Shown: positions 24,322 through 37,449, numbered from the stretch's first letter. The stretch is DNA of 64,000 bases from Begonia masoniana (GCA_022432975.1 CM039508.1:13406282-13470281); one strand, 5' to 3'. Made by a program: numbers and translations. Notes: generated from the sequence alone by a model not told the origin.

Positions 24322-27300
24322 TTCTCCCTCTCTTGAAAAGGATTCGTCCTCGAATCTGGACCTACATAGAAAGGAGAGAGGTCAGTTACATTAAAAGTAG
24401 CACTCACTTGATAATCAGCTGGTAGATCAATGATATAAGCATTATCATTAATCTTTTCCAAAACTTGGAATGGTCCATCTCCACGAGGATTGAGTTTACA
24501 CTTTCTTTGTTGGGGAAAACGTTCTTTACGAAAATGAACCCAAACCAAATCTCCTTGTTGAAAAGTGATGTGCTTTCTTCCTTTGTTTGCATGGGCAGCA
24601 GCTTGCTCATTCCGTTTGATGATATGCTGACGTGCGTCTTCATGAAGTTTCTTTACCAATTCTGCCTTCTTCTTCCCATCTAGGCTAATGGTCTCATTAA
24701 TAGGCAATGGAAGTAAATCCAATGGAGTTAACGGATTAAAACCATAAACAATTTCAAAAGGAGAATAAGAAGTAGAAGAATGCATTGTTCTATTGTAAGC
24801 AAACTCAATAAAAGGAATACAATCTTCCCATGATTTTAAATGATTCTTTATTACTGCTCGTAAAAGAGTTCCTAGGGTCCTGTTTACAACCTCGGTTTGT
24901 CCATCGGTTTGTGGGTGACAAGTAGTAGAAAATAGCAAAGTTGTCCCTAACTTACCCCACAGAACTCGCCAAAAATGGCTAAGAAACTTAGCGTCTCGAT
25001 CACTAACTATTGTTTTTGGAACACCATGAAGACGAACTACTTCCTTAAAGAATAACTGAGCTATATGAGTGGCATCATCTGTTTTATTACATGGGATAAA
25101 ATGTGCCATCTTTGAAAATCTATCCACCACAACAAAAATTGAATCTTTCCCATTTTTAGTTCTTGGTAACCCTAACACAAAATCCATAGAAACATCAATC
25201 CAAGGATGACAAGGAACAGGTAAAGCCTGGTACAATCCATGAGGTTTTACTCTAGATTTTGCTTTTCTACAAGTTATGCATCTATTGCAAATTCTCTCTA
25301 CATCCCTCTTCATATGTGGCCAAAAGAAATGTTCTTTCAAAATTTCTAAGGTTTTAAGAATTCCAAAATGTCCCATAAGACCCCCCCCATGTGACTCTCG
25401 AACAAGCAATTCACGCAAAGAACATTGTGGAATGCAAAGTCTATTTTCTCGAAACAAATATCCTTCTTGTTTGTAAAACTTTTCAAAAGGTTTTGTTTCT
25501 GTGGCTTCAAACCAAGTTGAAAAATCAGGATCTTTTGGATATAATTCTTTGATGTGCTCAAAACCCAAAAATTTAGTGGAAAGAGTAGAAAGAAGAACAT
25601 ACCTTCGAGATAAAGCATCAGCTACAATATTGTCTTTACCTTGTTTGTATTGGATGGTATATGGAAACATTTCAATAAATTCAATCCAGCGAGCATGTCG
25701 TCGATTCAACTTACCTTGACCTTTTAAGTGCTTCAATGATTCATGGTCGGTATGAATGACAAATTCCTTAGACCACAAGTAATGTTGCCAAGTTTCCAGA
25801 GCTCTCACCAATGCATAAAGTTCTTTGTCATAGGTGGAGTAATTCAAAGCAGCTCCATTAAGTTTCTCACTGAAATAGGCAATGGGTCTCTTGTCTTGCA
25901 TGAGTACGGCACCTATACCAATACCAGAAGCATCACATTCGATTTCAAAGGTTTTGGAAAAATCTGGTAAGAGAAGTAAAGGAGAAGTACTTAACTTTTC
26001 TTTTAAAGTGTTGAAAGCCTTCTCTTGTGAATCACCCCATTTGAACCCAACACTTTTCTTGATAATTTCCGTCAATGGAGCAGCAATGGTGCTAAAGTTT
26101 GGAACAAACCTTCGATAGAATCCAGCCAAACCATGGAAACTTCTAACTTCAGTGATGTTAGTGGGCGTAGGCCAATCTTTGATAGCCTTAACTTTCTCTT
26201 CATCTACTTCCACACCTTTGGAACTTACAACAAAACCAAGAAACTCAACCTTGTCTTTGCAAAAGCTGCACTTTTTAAAGTTAGCAAACAACTTTTCATG
26301 TTTCAAAACATTAAGTACACATCTCAGGTGTTCAATATGTTCATTCAAGTGTTTGCTGTAAACTAGAATATCATCAAAATAAATAACAACAAACTTTCCA
26401 ATGTAAGCACGTAAAACATGATTCATTAAACGCATAAAAGTACTTGGTGCGTTAGTCAACCCGAAAGGCATTACTAGCCACTCATACAAACCATGTTTTG
26501 TTTTGAAAGCAGTTTTCCATTCATCACCTTCTTGCATACGAATTTGATGATAACCACTTTTTAAATCAATCTTTGAAAAGATAATGGAACCATGCAATTC
26601 ATCTAACATGTCATCTAATCGAGGTATGGGATGTCGATACTTTACCGTGATTTTATTGATTGCTCGGCAATCGACGCACATTCTCCAAGTTCCATCTTTC
26701 TTGGGAACCAACAAGACAGGAACCGCACATGGACTCATGCTTTCTCGAACATGTCCTTTGGCTAGCAGCTCTTCAACTTGCCTTTGAAGTTCCTTTGTTT
26801 CTTCTGGATTACTTCGATAGGCGGGTCGATTAGGAATGGTAGCTCCTGGAATGAAGTCAATTCGATGCTCAATGCCTCTTATTGGCGGCAATCCTGGTGG
26901 CGTTTCCTCAGGAAAGACATCTTCAAATTCCTGCAAAAGAGCAACTGCTACAGTAGGCAAAGGAATTATCAGGATTAGTTGTTAAGAAATAAGCCTCTTT
27001 GTACAAGATCAACATCATTGTTTTTTCTGATTTGAAAGCACTCTTAATCTCTCTCTCTTTTGCAAGGAAATTCACTGCCTTTTTTTCTTTTTCAAGTGGC
27101 ACCTGACTCTTTTCCCTCTTCTTCTCACATTTTCTCTCTTCTCTCTCACTTTCTTTTGAACTCTCATGCTCACTCTCACATTGTTTTGTATTAGCTGTGA
27201 CAGATTTTTTAATTTGGCATTGCTCTTCGAACACTTGATGAGGTGGTAGCTGGAGCTAGAGTAATACTTCGTCCATCCTTAGGTAAAGCTATACCGATTC

Positions 27301-28874
27301 TTGTATCCATCATGGGTGGTGCGTCTGTCAAATTGCCATGGTCTTCCAAGCAATATGTGACTTGCTTGCATAGGAACAACATCACAAAGAACTTCATCTG
27401 AATATTTGCCAATTGAAAATGAGACAAGAACCTGTTTTGTTACCTTCATTTCTCCACTTTCATTGAGCCATTGGAGACGATATGGTCGAGGGTGTTTTAC
27501 AGTCTTTAATCCAAGCTTGTCCACCATCATCTTACTTGCAACATTCACACAACTTCCTCCATCTATGATTAAACCACAAACCTTTTCTTTAACATGGCAG
27601 CGCGTATAGAAAATGTTTTCACGTTGTTGACGGTCATCATCTTCTATAGTTTGAACATGAAGGGTTCGAAGAACTACTAAGGCTTGGCCAACAACTGCAT
27701 GTTCGGTATCACTAGCTTCTTCAAGTGGTGGCATAACTTCATTGTCACTTTCTTCTTCAGAAACAATATCCCCATTATTTAACAAAATCATAGTTCTTTT
27801 ATTTGGGCATTGTGAAGAAATATGACCAATTCCATGACATTTAAAACACTTTATATCTCGATTTCTCTGGGTTGGGGTATAACTCGTACCTTTTTCAACC
27901 TGCTTGGCCATCACTTTTTCATCTTTTGGCTTGGAAGTCGACTGCTCTTCTTGCCTTAGAGTAGAGTTCCATTTTGACTTCCCACTCAAAGAAGTAAAAG
28001 TTTCTTGCTTGGAGGTTGATCTTCCTCCTCTTTTGAGCTGCCTTTCAACCTTCATGGCCATGTGGACAACCTCTTCAAGTTCCACGTAGTGCTGCAATTC
28101 TACAATATTTGCAATTTCACGATTGAGACCACAAATGAACCGAGCCATGGTTGCTTCTCGATCTTCCTCAACATTGGCACGAATCATGGATATTTCCATC
28201 TCTTATGGTACTCCTCAACAGATTTTGAACCCTGTTTAAGGCTTTGCAATTTTAAGTGTAAATCTCTATAATAATGTGAAGGAACAAACCTTCGTCTCAT
28301 GGCAGCTTTCATGTCTTCCCAATTGTCGATTGGAATTTCTCTATTTCTTCGTTTGGTTAGGAGCACTTGGTCCCACCAAGCAATTGCGTAATCAGTGAAA
28401 GAAACAGCTGCAAGTTTAACTTTTTTTTCCTCCGAATAGTTATGGCAATCAAAAACAAGTTCAACCTTTCGTTCCCATTCAATGTAAACGTCCGGGTCAT
28501 TTTTACCTTGAAATGATGGGATAGAGAGTTTAATCGCACCTGTGTTGTTGTCGGTAAAATTTCTTTCTCGGTATTGACGTCTTTGTCTTGGCCTATGATC
28601 TCTTTCTCTTCTTATGGAGGCTACTTCAGTCAAAATCCTCATACTCTTCAGCATAATTGCCTATGGGATTAACTGCAGTAACGAAGGGTCGTCTAGTTGG
28701 CTGTCTTTCTTGGGGCATGGCACCTTGTTGAATTTGATTAATTCGTTCATCACTATGATCCAATCGATCTCGAATCTCTTCAAATTGGACGTTCATCCTT
28801 TGGAATTGTTGCTGCATGGCTTGGATGACCAAATTGCTATCCATTGGCGTTGCTTCACCTTCTCTTTCAGACAT
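24114..28874 (-). pseudogene. gag-pol polyprotein of element E, pol intact, gag frame-shifted
   Basis: The gag ATG is at 28874. Single-base changes relative to elements A and F break the frame near 28627 (extra base), 28203 (lost base), 27250-27285 (two extra bases) and 26962 (extra base). From 26960 a 948-residue frame is unbroken. It carries reverse transcriptase (YFDDILVYS), RNase H ([13 protein letters not shown]), integrase zinc domain ([13 protein letters not shown] ... [12 protein letters not shown]), D-D-E core ([25 protein letters not shown]) and a C-terminal region with [18 protein letters not shown] and [10 protein letters not shown], the last encoded in the LTR. The C-terminal tail corresponds in position to the CR motif thought to target CRM elements to centromeric chromatin. 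With LTRs nearly identical, four gag breaks are unexpected and some may be sequencing errors. Confidence 0.9.
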
Positions 28875-29466
28875 GCTGTAAAATCTGTGTAAAAGTGTAA
28901 AGAAAAGGACCTCACCTCTCCCTCACGTGTATACACTCAAATATAGTTCTCGAGCACTCGTGTTTACTCACATGAATTTCGGCTTTTACCCTCTAAGAAG
29001 CTCTCCAACTCTTGCCTTTTTCCACTCACTTTCCTCCTCAAAGTTCTTGAGAAAACTAAGCAAGGTAAATATCAAAGCAAAACAAATGAAAACCAACACA
29101 CTTAAAATATAGATTTCTTAGTGAAGATGAAAAGCAATGGGATGCAAAATAAAGAAGGAATGGAAGAAATAGGGTCACAATAAGATTGATACCACGGATT
29201 TTGAAACAAAAAAAATATATGATAACAGAATAAAGCAATTTCTTTTTCCTCTTTTCTTTTCTTTTTTTTTGTCTCTTTTTTTTTGTCCCTTTTTTTTTCT
29301 CTTTTTTTTTGTCCTTTTTTTTTTTTTTTTTGATAAACTATCAATGGGAGCAAGAACAAAGATATGGAATTATGGATCAACAACAAAGTGGAAATTGAAA
29401 TAAAAAGAAAGTAAGCACTAGACGATAAACAAAACCTCAATTGGATGTCTAGTCTCTGATACCAAA
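28875..29466 (-). other. Leader and primer site of element E
   Basis: On the minus strand the primer site TGGTATCAGAGAC is at 29464-29452, two bases from the LTR. A T/A homopolymer-rich stretch lies at 29240-29335. The conserved ACACGTGAGGGAG motif is at 28930-28918, 44 bp before gag. This is the unmodified leader with which the chimeric leader of element A can be compared. Confidence 0.85.
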
Positions 29467-30190
29467 TGATGCAAACCTCAACAAACTTGTTGTGAGACCC
29501 AACGTCAATAGATGGAATCAACTTCAGGATCGCCCAATAGTAGTTTCAAAGTTTAGGACTAATGACCCCGTGGTTATATGACAACCAGAAACCAATAGTA
29601 TCAAGAAAGGAATATTGACCCCGTTGCTATGGAAGAGCAAGAAACCAATATTATAAGGGTTGGAAATCAAGTGGTTGCACTTGAAATTTCCGCAAGTTCT
29701 ACAGAAGAACAGTTCGGAGGAAATTCTCACAAGATAATTCTCATTCTAGTGTGTCTTACAATGAAGAACTCCCAAGTATTTATAGGCTTACAAGAATAGT
29801 CTAGAATAGGCATTAAATAGCCTTGAAAACATGAGAAAGAACTTTGCTTCTAATATGGTCTAGGTTCAGCCTTCTTGGAAACCATCAAAACACCTTTTGG
29901 CCTTCTCTATGCCAATATTAAATGCCTAGTGGATGTCACTTCGAAATTACTCATTCTAGAGCCTTCTTTGCTTAATTTGGGCCTAATCAAACTCCATTTG
30001 TATTTGTAACACATTAATAACTTTAAGGCCCATTTCTTCAAGTGGTCTTGGTTCTTGAAATAAGTTATTTTGGACTTCTTCTTGAAGCTTCTTGGCCCGA
30101 GCTCTAGTGATAGGTCCATTTGGTGTTTTCAACTCCATTAAATATTCTTCTTGGCCCAACTCTTCTTCAATTCCATCCTTGCCCACATCA
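29467..30190 (-). repeat. 5' LTR of element E
   Basis: 724 bp, equal in length to the 3' LTR and nearly identical to it (differences seen near 29717 and 30171). A TATA box (minus strand TATAAATA) lies at 29777-29784. Confidence 0.95.
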
Positions 30191-30265
30191 CCAACAGAAT
30201 CTACTCAAATCAATTCAAATCATATTCAAACGTAGTTTAAACGTGAGATGATATCTGGTCATGCC

Positions 30266-32616
30266 AAGGATTCAGCTTGAAGTGATGAGAACGACGTGTA
30301 TTGAGTACCCAACAACCTTCTTGGACGCGTAAGTAAGACTTAGTAATGCATTTGATGAAGTATAAGAAACTTCACTTGGATCTATTTGTTCCAAAAGAGC
30401 TGAACGTATCAAGCAAATGAGGTTGAGTGTTATATGACTTGTGGTTATAAACTAAGTTATCCATTTCACATTCAATGTTTTAACTTGAAGTGATTAGAAC
30501 GACGTGTATTGAGGGCCCAACAACCTTTATGGACGCGTAGTTGAGACTTAGTAATGCATTTGATGAAGTATAAGATACTTCACTTGGATCGATTTGTTCC
30601 AAAAAAGCTGAACGTATCAAAGCAAATGAGGTTTACACTGACTTGTGGTTAGAACCTAAGTTATCCATTTCACATTCAAGGTTTTAACTTGAAGTGATGA
30701 GAACGACGGTATTTAGGACCCAACAACCTTCATGGACGCAAACTAAGACTTAATAATGCCTTGACGAAGCATTAGAACTTCACTTCAACGATTTGTTCCA
30801 AAAGATTGAACGTATCAAGCAAATGAGGTTGAGTGTACATGACTTGTGGTTAGAACCTAAGTTATCCATTTCACATTCAAGGTTTTACTTGAAGTGATGA
30901 GAACGCGTGTGTTGAGGACCCAACAACCTTCATGGACGGCGAAACCTAAGACCTTAGTAATGCGCTTGATGAAGCATGAGAAACTACATTACATCGAGTA
31001 GTTCCAAAAGAGTTGAACGTATCAAGCAAATGATGTTACATGTTACATTACTGTGGTTAGAACCTAAGTTATCCATTTCACATTAAAGGTTTTACCTTGA
31101 AGTGATGAGAACGACGTGTATTGAGACCCAACCACCTTCATGGACCGAAAACTAAGACTTAAAGTAATGCGCTTGATGAAGCATTAGAACGTCTACTTCA
31201 ATCGATTTGTTCCAAAAGAGTTGAACGTATCAAGCAAATGAGGTTGATGTTACATGACTTGTGGTTAGAACCTAAGGTATCCATTTCACTTCAGGTTTTA
31301 ACTTGAAGTGATGAGAACACGTGTATTAGGACCCACAACCTTCATAGACGCGAAACGAAGTCTTAAGTAATGCGCTTGATGAAGCAGTAGAACCTTCACT
31401 TCCATCGATTTGTGCCAAAAGAGTTGAACGTATCAAGCACAATTGAGGAATTGGACTGGTTACATGACTTGTGGGTAGAACCTAAGTTATCATCCATTTC
31501 ACATTCAAGGTTTTAACTTGAAGTGAGATGAGACGAACGTGTATTGAGGACCCAACAACCTCAATGGACGCGAAACTAAGACTTAGTAATGCAGCTTGAT
31601 GAAGCATTAGAAACGTTACACTTCAATCGATTTGTTCCAAAAGAGTTGAACGTATCAAGCAAATGAGGTTGAGTGTTACATCACATGTGGTTAGAACCTA
31701 AGTTATCCATTTCACATTCAAGGTTTGAATTTGAAGTGATGAGAACGACGTGTATTGAGGACCCAACAACCTTCATGGACGCGAACTAAGACTTAGTAAT
31801 GCGCTTGATGAAGCATTAGAAACTTCACTTCAATCGATTTGTTCCAAAAAGGTTGAACGTATCAAGCAAATGAGGTTGAGTGTTACATGACTTGTGGTTA
31901 GAACCTAAGTTATCCATTTCACTTTCAAGGTGTTAACTTGAATTGATAAGAACGACATCTATTGAGGATCCAACAACCTTCATGGACGCGAAAACTAGAC
32001 TTAGTAATGCGCTTGATGAAGCATTAGAAACTTCACTTCAATCGATTTGTTCCAAAGAGTTGAACGTATCAGCAAATGAGGTTTACATGACTTGTGGTTA
32101 GAACCTAAGTTATCCATTTCACATTCAAGGTTTTAACTTGAAGTGATAAGAACGACATTTATTGAGGGCCCAATAACCTTCATGGACGCGTAATTAAGAC
32201 TTAGTAATGCGTTTGAAAAACTATAAAAAACTTAACTTGGATCGATTTGTTCCAAAAGAGTTGAACGTATCAAGCAAATGAGGTTGAGTGTTACATGACT
32301 TGTGATTAGAAACTAAGTTATCCATTTCACATTCAAGGTTTTAACTTGAAGTGATAAGAACGACATTTATTGAGGGCCCAATAACCTTCATGGACGCGTA
32401 ATTAAGACTTAGTAATGCGTTTGAAAAACTATAAAAAACTTAACTTGGATCGATTTGTTCCAAAAGAGTTGAACGTATCAAGCAAATGAGGTTGAGTGTT
32501 ACATGACTTGTGATTAGAAACTAAGTTATCCATTTCACATTCAAGGTTTTAACTTGAAGTGATAAGAACGACATTTATTGAGGGCCCAATAACCTTCATG
32601 GACGCGTAATTAAGAC
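30266..32616 (-). repeat. Satellite array, minus orientation, mixed subtypes
   Basis: About 11 monomers. The first (30266-30632) repeats the unusual monomers at 18633-18996, including AAGTAAGACTTAG and an extra A in ATCAAAGCAAATG. Middle monomers (30640-32080) form a third subtype with GCGCTTGATGAAGCATTAGAA and many small indels. The last three carry GATAAGAACGACATTTATTG, as near 19270. Confidence 0.93.
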
Positions 32617-33043
32617 ATAGTTGGGCGGAGATGAATTGCCATCAAGTCGCTCGACTTCATTGATCTCGGATTGCATGGGTTTACATGCATTAGAGCTCGC
32701 ACCATCCGATTTGTATCGTGCACTGCACACAACTCTCTCACCGACGCCCGGCAGGGAAAACATTCTACCGATACGGGCTCCTCGCGTGATCACTTAAACA
32801 TCATCCGGTAGTGGACATCTACCGATAGACACGTGCAGCTCTCGTGATTCATTAAAACATCTACCGATCGACATGTGAAATTCACGTGTTGGTCTAAGAC
32901 ATCTTCCGATAGCTAACAAGCTTTACATCATCCGATCACTAGATGACAAATAACACTTTCATCATCCGATGCTTATTACACTACATCTACCGATAGCTGG
33001 ACGACAAAATAACACTTTCATCATCATTGCTTAACTACTATCT

Positions 33044-35048
33044 GCCGACAAAATAACACTCTCATCATCCGATGGCTTATTACACTACATCTGCCGATCG
33101 CTAGACGACAAAATAACACTCTCATCATCCGATGGCTTATTACACTACATCTGCCGATCACTAGACGACAAAATAACACTCTCATCATCCGATGGCTTAT
33201 TACACTACATCTGCCGATCGCTAGACGACAAAATAACACTCTCATCATCCGATGGCTTATTACACTACATCTGCCGATCGCTAGACGACAAAATAACACT
33301 CTCATCATCCGATGGCTTATTACACTACATCTGCCGATCGCTAGACGACAAAATAACACTCTCATCATCCGATGGCTTATTACACTACATCTGCCGATCG
33401 CTAGACGACAAAATAACACTCTCATCATCCGATGGCTTATTACACTACATCTGCCGATCGCTAGACGACAAAATAACACTCTCATCATCCGATGGCTTAT
33501 TACACTACATCTGCCGATCGCTAGACGACAAAATAACACTCTCATCATCCGATGGCTTATTACACTACATCTGCCGATCGCTAGACGACAAAATAACACT
33601 CTCATCATCCGATGGCTTATTACACTACATCTGCCGATCGCTAGACGACAAAATAACACTCTCATCATCCGATGGCTTATTACACTACATCTGCCGATCG
33701 CTAGACGACAAAATAACACTCTCATCATCCGATGGCTTATTACACTACATCTGCCGATCGCTAGACGACAAAATAACACTCTCATCATCCGATGGCTTAT
33801 TACACTACATCTGCCGATCGCTAGACGACAAAATAACACTCTCATCATCCGATGGCTTATTACACTACATCTGCCGATCGCTAGACGACAAAATAACACT
33901 CTCATCATCCGATGGCTTATTACACTACATCTGCCGATCACTAGACGACAAAATAACACTCTCATCATCCGATGGCTTATTACACTACATCTGCCGATCG
34001 CTAGACGACAAAATAACACTCTCATCATCCGATGGCTTATTACACTACATCTGCCGATCGCTAGACGACAAAATAACACTCTCATCATCCGATGGCTTAT
34101 TACACTACATCTGCCGATCGCTAGACGACAAAATAACACTCTCATCATCCGATGGCTTATTACACTACATCTGCCGATCGCTAGACGACAAAATAACACT
34201 CTCATCATCCGATGGCTTATTACACTACATCTGCCGATCGCTAGACGACAAAATAACACTCTCATCATCCGATGGCTTATTACACTACATCTGCCGATCG
34301 CTAGACGACAAAATAACACTCTCATCATCCGATGGCTTATTACACTACATCTGCCGATCGCTAGACGACAAAATAACACTCTCATCATCCGATGGCTTAT
34401 TACACTACATCTGCCGATCGCTAGACGACAAAATAACACTCTCATCATCCGATGGCTTATTACACTACATCTGCCGATCGCTAGACGACAAAATAACACT
34501 CTCATCATCCGATGGCTTATTACACTACATCTGCCGATCGCTAGACGACAAAATAACACTCTCATCATCCGATGGCTTATTACACTACATCTGCCGATCG
34601 CTAGACGACAAAATAACACTCTCATCATCCGATGGCTTATTACACTACATCTGCCGATCGCTAGACGACAAAATAACACTCTCATCATCCGATGGCTTAT
34701 TACACTACATCTGCCGATCGCTAGACGACAAAATAACACTCTCATCATCCGATGGCTTATTACACTACATCTGCCGATCGCTAGACGACAAAATAACACT
34801 CTCATCATCCGATGGCTTATTACACTACATCTGCCGATCGCTAGACGACAAAATAACACTCTCATCATCCGATGGCTTATTACACTACATCTGCCGATCG
34901 CTAGACGACAAAATAACACTCTCATCATCCGATGGCTTATTACACTACATCTGCCGATCGCTAGACGACAAAATAACACTCTCATCATCCGATGGCTTAT
35001 TACACTACATCTGCCGATCGCTAGACGACAAAATAACACTCTCATCAT
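33044..35048. repeat. 60-bp tandem array, copy 2
   Basis: About 33 units in exact 60-bp register from 33061 to 35040. All carry AACACTCTCATC where copy 1 has AACACTTTCATC. The variant GATCACTAG in place of GATCGCTAG occurs in the units at 33121 and 33901, 13 units apart. The long minus-strand open frame is an artefact of the period. Confidence 0.95.
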
Positions 35049-35195
35049 CGAGGCGAGAAGAGTGAACAAAGTCAAGTGAAGAAACAAATCGTTGTTGATG
35101 AACAAAAGTGAGGATAAGAGTGAGATGATTTTGCTTTTATATAAAGATGTTTATTTATCATCTAACGACTTACCAAGTTTCTTCCAAGTGTTGGT

Positions 35196-36047
35196 TTGTT
35201 TTCTTTGCAGAAAAATAAATATGAATTCCCGAGAAGTTTTCGAAGAGAAATTTCTCCTTTGAGAGAGATTGAGAAGCATAAAAATCATCGTACCGAGACG
35301 TTAGTTCAAAGTCGACCGGAAACATCAAATAAGTTTGAGTGGTTGGTAAGACCATATGATTTTTATATTGAACCTATTATATGTATAAGAATGATAGTTA
35401 ATATGCAAAATTATTTTATTGAAAAATTTGTTATTGATTACTTTGCACACAACTTAGTTTCTGACAAAATTGTAGATACATATTTTACGAGTTTCAAATC
35501 TGAGTTTAGCGTTTTAAGGGATTTTATTTCTATTCGATATTATTTACTGTTTGATATTATTGATGATTTTAATCTATGAAGTCCGTTAAATTTATTAACT
35601 CCGTTTACTAATAAGTTTGTTCTTGTGCATGAAAGTAAAAAAGATGAATTTGCTAAGAAATTTCATTCAATGGTAAGACTTATTTTTAAACCCGGAGATT
35701 TGGTTTGGCTACGTCTACAAAAAGAAAGATTTTTGAACAAACAGAACAACAAACTACAACCTCGAGGAGATAGACATTTTCAAGTCCTAGAGTGTATCAA
35801 CGACATCGATTACAAGATCGACCTACCGAGTGAATACGATAATGTAAGCACATATTTTAATTTTACTAACTTATTTTTATATGATGCAGGAGATTCGAGG
35901 ACGAATCTTTTCGAAGGGGGAGGGAATGATGTGAACCGAGGAGCGATAAATCTCATTTTCAAGGACCATGATCTATTAGAAGATAAAGGAGGTCTAACGA
36001 ACAAAGCTTCACATGGTTTAGTCTTGGAAGCCCGAAGAAAAGAGTAA
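35196..36047 (+). pseudogene. Degraded pol of element G, copy 2
   Basis: Nearly the same as 22240-23093. It has the same degraded reverse transcriptase frame (35196-35579) with YFAH in place of YFDD, then an integrase-tail frame (35625-36047). Differences include small indels in the first 100 bases and single substitutions such as N for E in RFLN(K/E)Q. The linker before it is mostly lost because the 60-bp array joins it at 35049. It is a duplicate of a dead copy, not an independent insertion. Confidence 0.8.
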
Positions 36048-36551
36048 TCACAACAAAAGCACAAGACTATAAAAATAAAGAGTTTTGTAGCATGAAAGTG
36101 GGCCCCACGAACTTGGCAAAAGAAGACCCATAAGACACGGAGTTGGGCCCCACAAATACTAATGGATTGGAGAGAGAAGGGTAAAGATTCACGGAAATTA
36201 CAAAGAGATAAAGATTCACGTGGGTTGGAAAGAGATAAAGCTCCACATGACTTGGTTTATGATGTGATCTAAATTGAGACCAGTTCAAAGCCCAAGAACA
36301 AGGATCCAATTGAAGATACAGGCAGCCCAATGACAAGAGCAAGAAGTCCAAGATTATTGTAAGATCTTTTGAAGAAAGGGAGGTGCGACGCACATGCACA
36401 TGTAAGAATTAAAAACACATGTGTCATGCACATGCACATGTAGGAATTAAACAGGACATGCGCCAAGCACATGCATATACGAGGAATTAAAAAGTCACAT
36501 GCATAGCACATGCAAATCATACAAATCTCGTAGGAAAAGATCTTATCCAAC

Positions 36552-37440
36552 TGATGCAAACCTCAACAAACTTGTTGTGAGACCCAACGTCAATAGATGG
36601 AATCAACTTCAGGATCGCCCAATAGTAGTTTCAAAGTTTAGGACTAATGACCCCGTGGTTATATGACAACCAGAAACCAATAGTATCAAGAAAGGAATAT
36701 TGACCCCGTTGCTATGGAAGAGCAAGAAACCAATATTATAAGGGTTGGAAATCAAGTGGTTGCACTTGAAATTTCCGCAAGTTCTACAGAAGAACAGTTC
36801 GGAGGAAATTCTCACAAGATAATTCTCATTCTAGTGTGTCTTACAATGAAGAACTCCCAAGTATTTATAGGCTTACAAGAATAGTCTAGAATAGGCATTA
36901 AATAGCCTTGAAAACATGAGAAAGAACTTTGCTTCTAATATGGTCTAGGTTCAGCCTTCTTGGAAACCATCAAAACACCTTTTGGCCTTCTCTATGCCAA
37001 TATTAAATGCCTAGTGGATGTCACTTCGAAATTACTCATTCTAGAGCCTTCTTTGCTTAATTTGGGCCTAATCAAACTCCATTTGTATTTGTAACACATT
37101 AATAACTTTAAGGCCCATTTCTTCAAGTGGTCTTGGTTCTTGAAATAAGTTATTTTGGACTTCTTCTTGAAGCTTCTTGGCCCGAGCTCTAGTGATAGGT
37201 CCATTTGGTGTTTTCAACTCCATTAAATATTCTTCTTGGCCCAACTCTTCTTCAATACCATCCTTGCCCACATCATTCTCCCTCTCTTGAAAAGGATTCG
37301 TCCTCGAATCTGGACCTACATAGAAAGGAGAGAGGTCAGTTACATTAAAAGTAGCACTCACTTGATAATCAGCTGGTAGATCAATGATATAAGCATTATC
37401 ATTAATCTTTTCCAAAACTTGGAATGGTCCATCTCCACGA
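36552..37440 (-). mobile_element. Element E copy 2: 3' LTR and 165 bp of pol
   Basis: A 724-bp LTR (36552-37275) preceded by the same CCAAC target site as element E. It is followed by 165 bp of integrase C-terminal coding sequence, so the frame 37415-37068 is the tail of pol. It breaks off at ATCTCCACGA, 9 bp before element D. The rest of the element and its second target site are missing. Confidence 0.9.
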
Positions 37441-37449
37441 CATTAAAAG

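Larger units (their letters stand above)
23598..30190 (-). mobile_element. Element E: complete CRM-like Ty3/gypsy retrotransposon
   Basis: A 6593-bp minus-strand element with two 724-bp LTRs (5' at 29467-30190, 3' at 23598-24321) that differ at about two positions by eye, so it is young. A 5-bp target-site duplication CCAAC flanks it at 23593-23597 and 30191-30195. Primer site, leader, gag, protease, reverse transcriptase, RNase H, integrase and polypurine tract are in the usual order. The pol frame continues 208 bp into the 3' LTR, as described for CRM-clade elements. It was inserted into the LTR of element G. Confidence 0.95.
21718..30265 (+). mobile_element. Element G: degraded CRM-related element, interrupted by element E
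   Basis: Plus-strand remnant with protease end, damaged reverse transcriptase, integrase C-terminus, a polypurine tract at about 22958-22972 and a 3' LTR starting TGATGTGAACCG at 22973. Element E is inserted in this LTR after 23597; the LTR resumes at 30191 and ends near 30265 where satellite begins. The 5' end and 5' LTR are not recognised; the 60-bp array may belong to it. Confidence 0.7.
32617..37440 (+). repeat. Duplicated block, copy 2 (60-bp array, element G, start of element E)
   Basis: Starting at AAGACATAGTTGGGCGG it repeats 19618-24486 in the same orientation: lead segment, 60-bp array, G remnant, and the E insertion at the same CCAAC site (36547-36551). Compared with copy 1 it lacks G sequence before about 22097, and E stops after 165 bp of internal sequence at 37440. 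Confidence 0.85.

Noticed and set aside
37441..37449. Short CATTAAAAG before element D as part of a longer feature
   Set aside because: Apart from the AAAAG target site, the remaining four bases are too few to assign to satellite or to element E.
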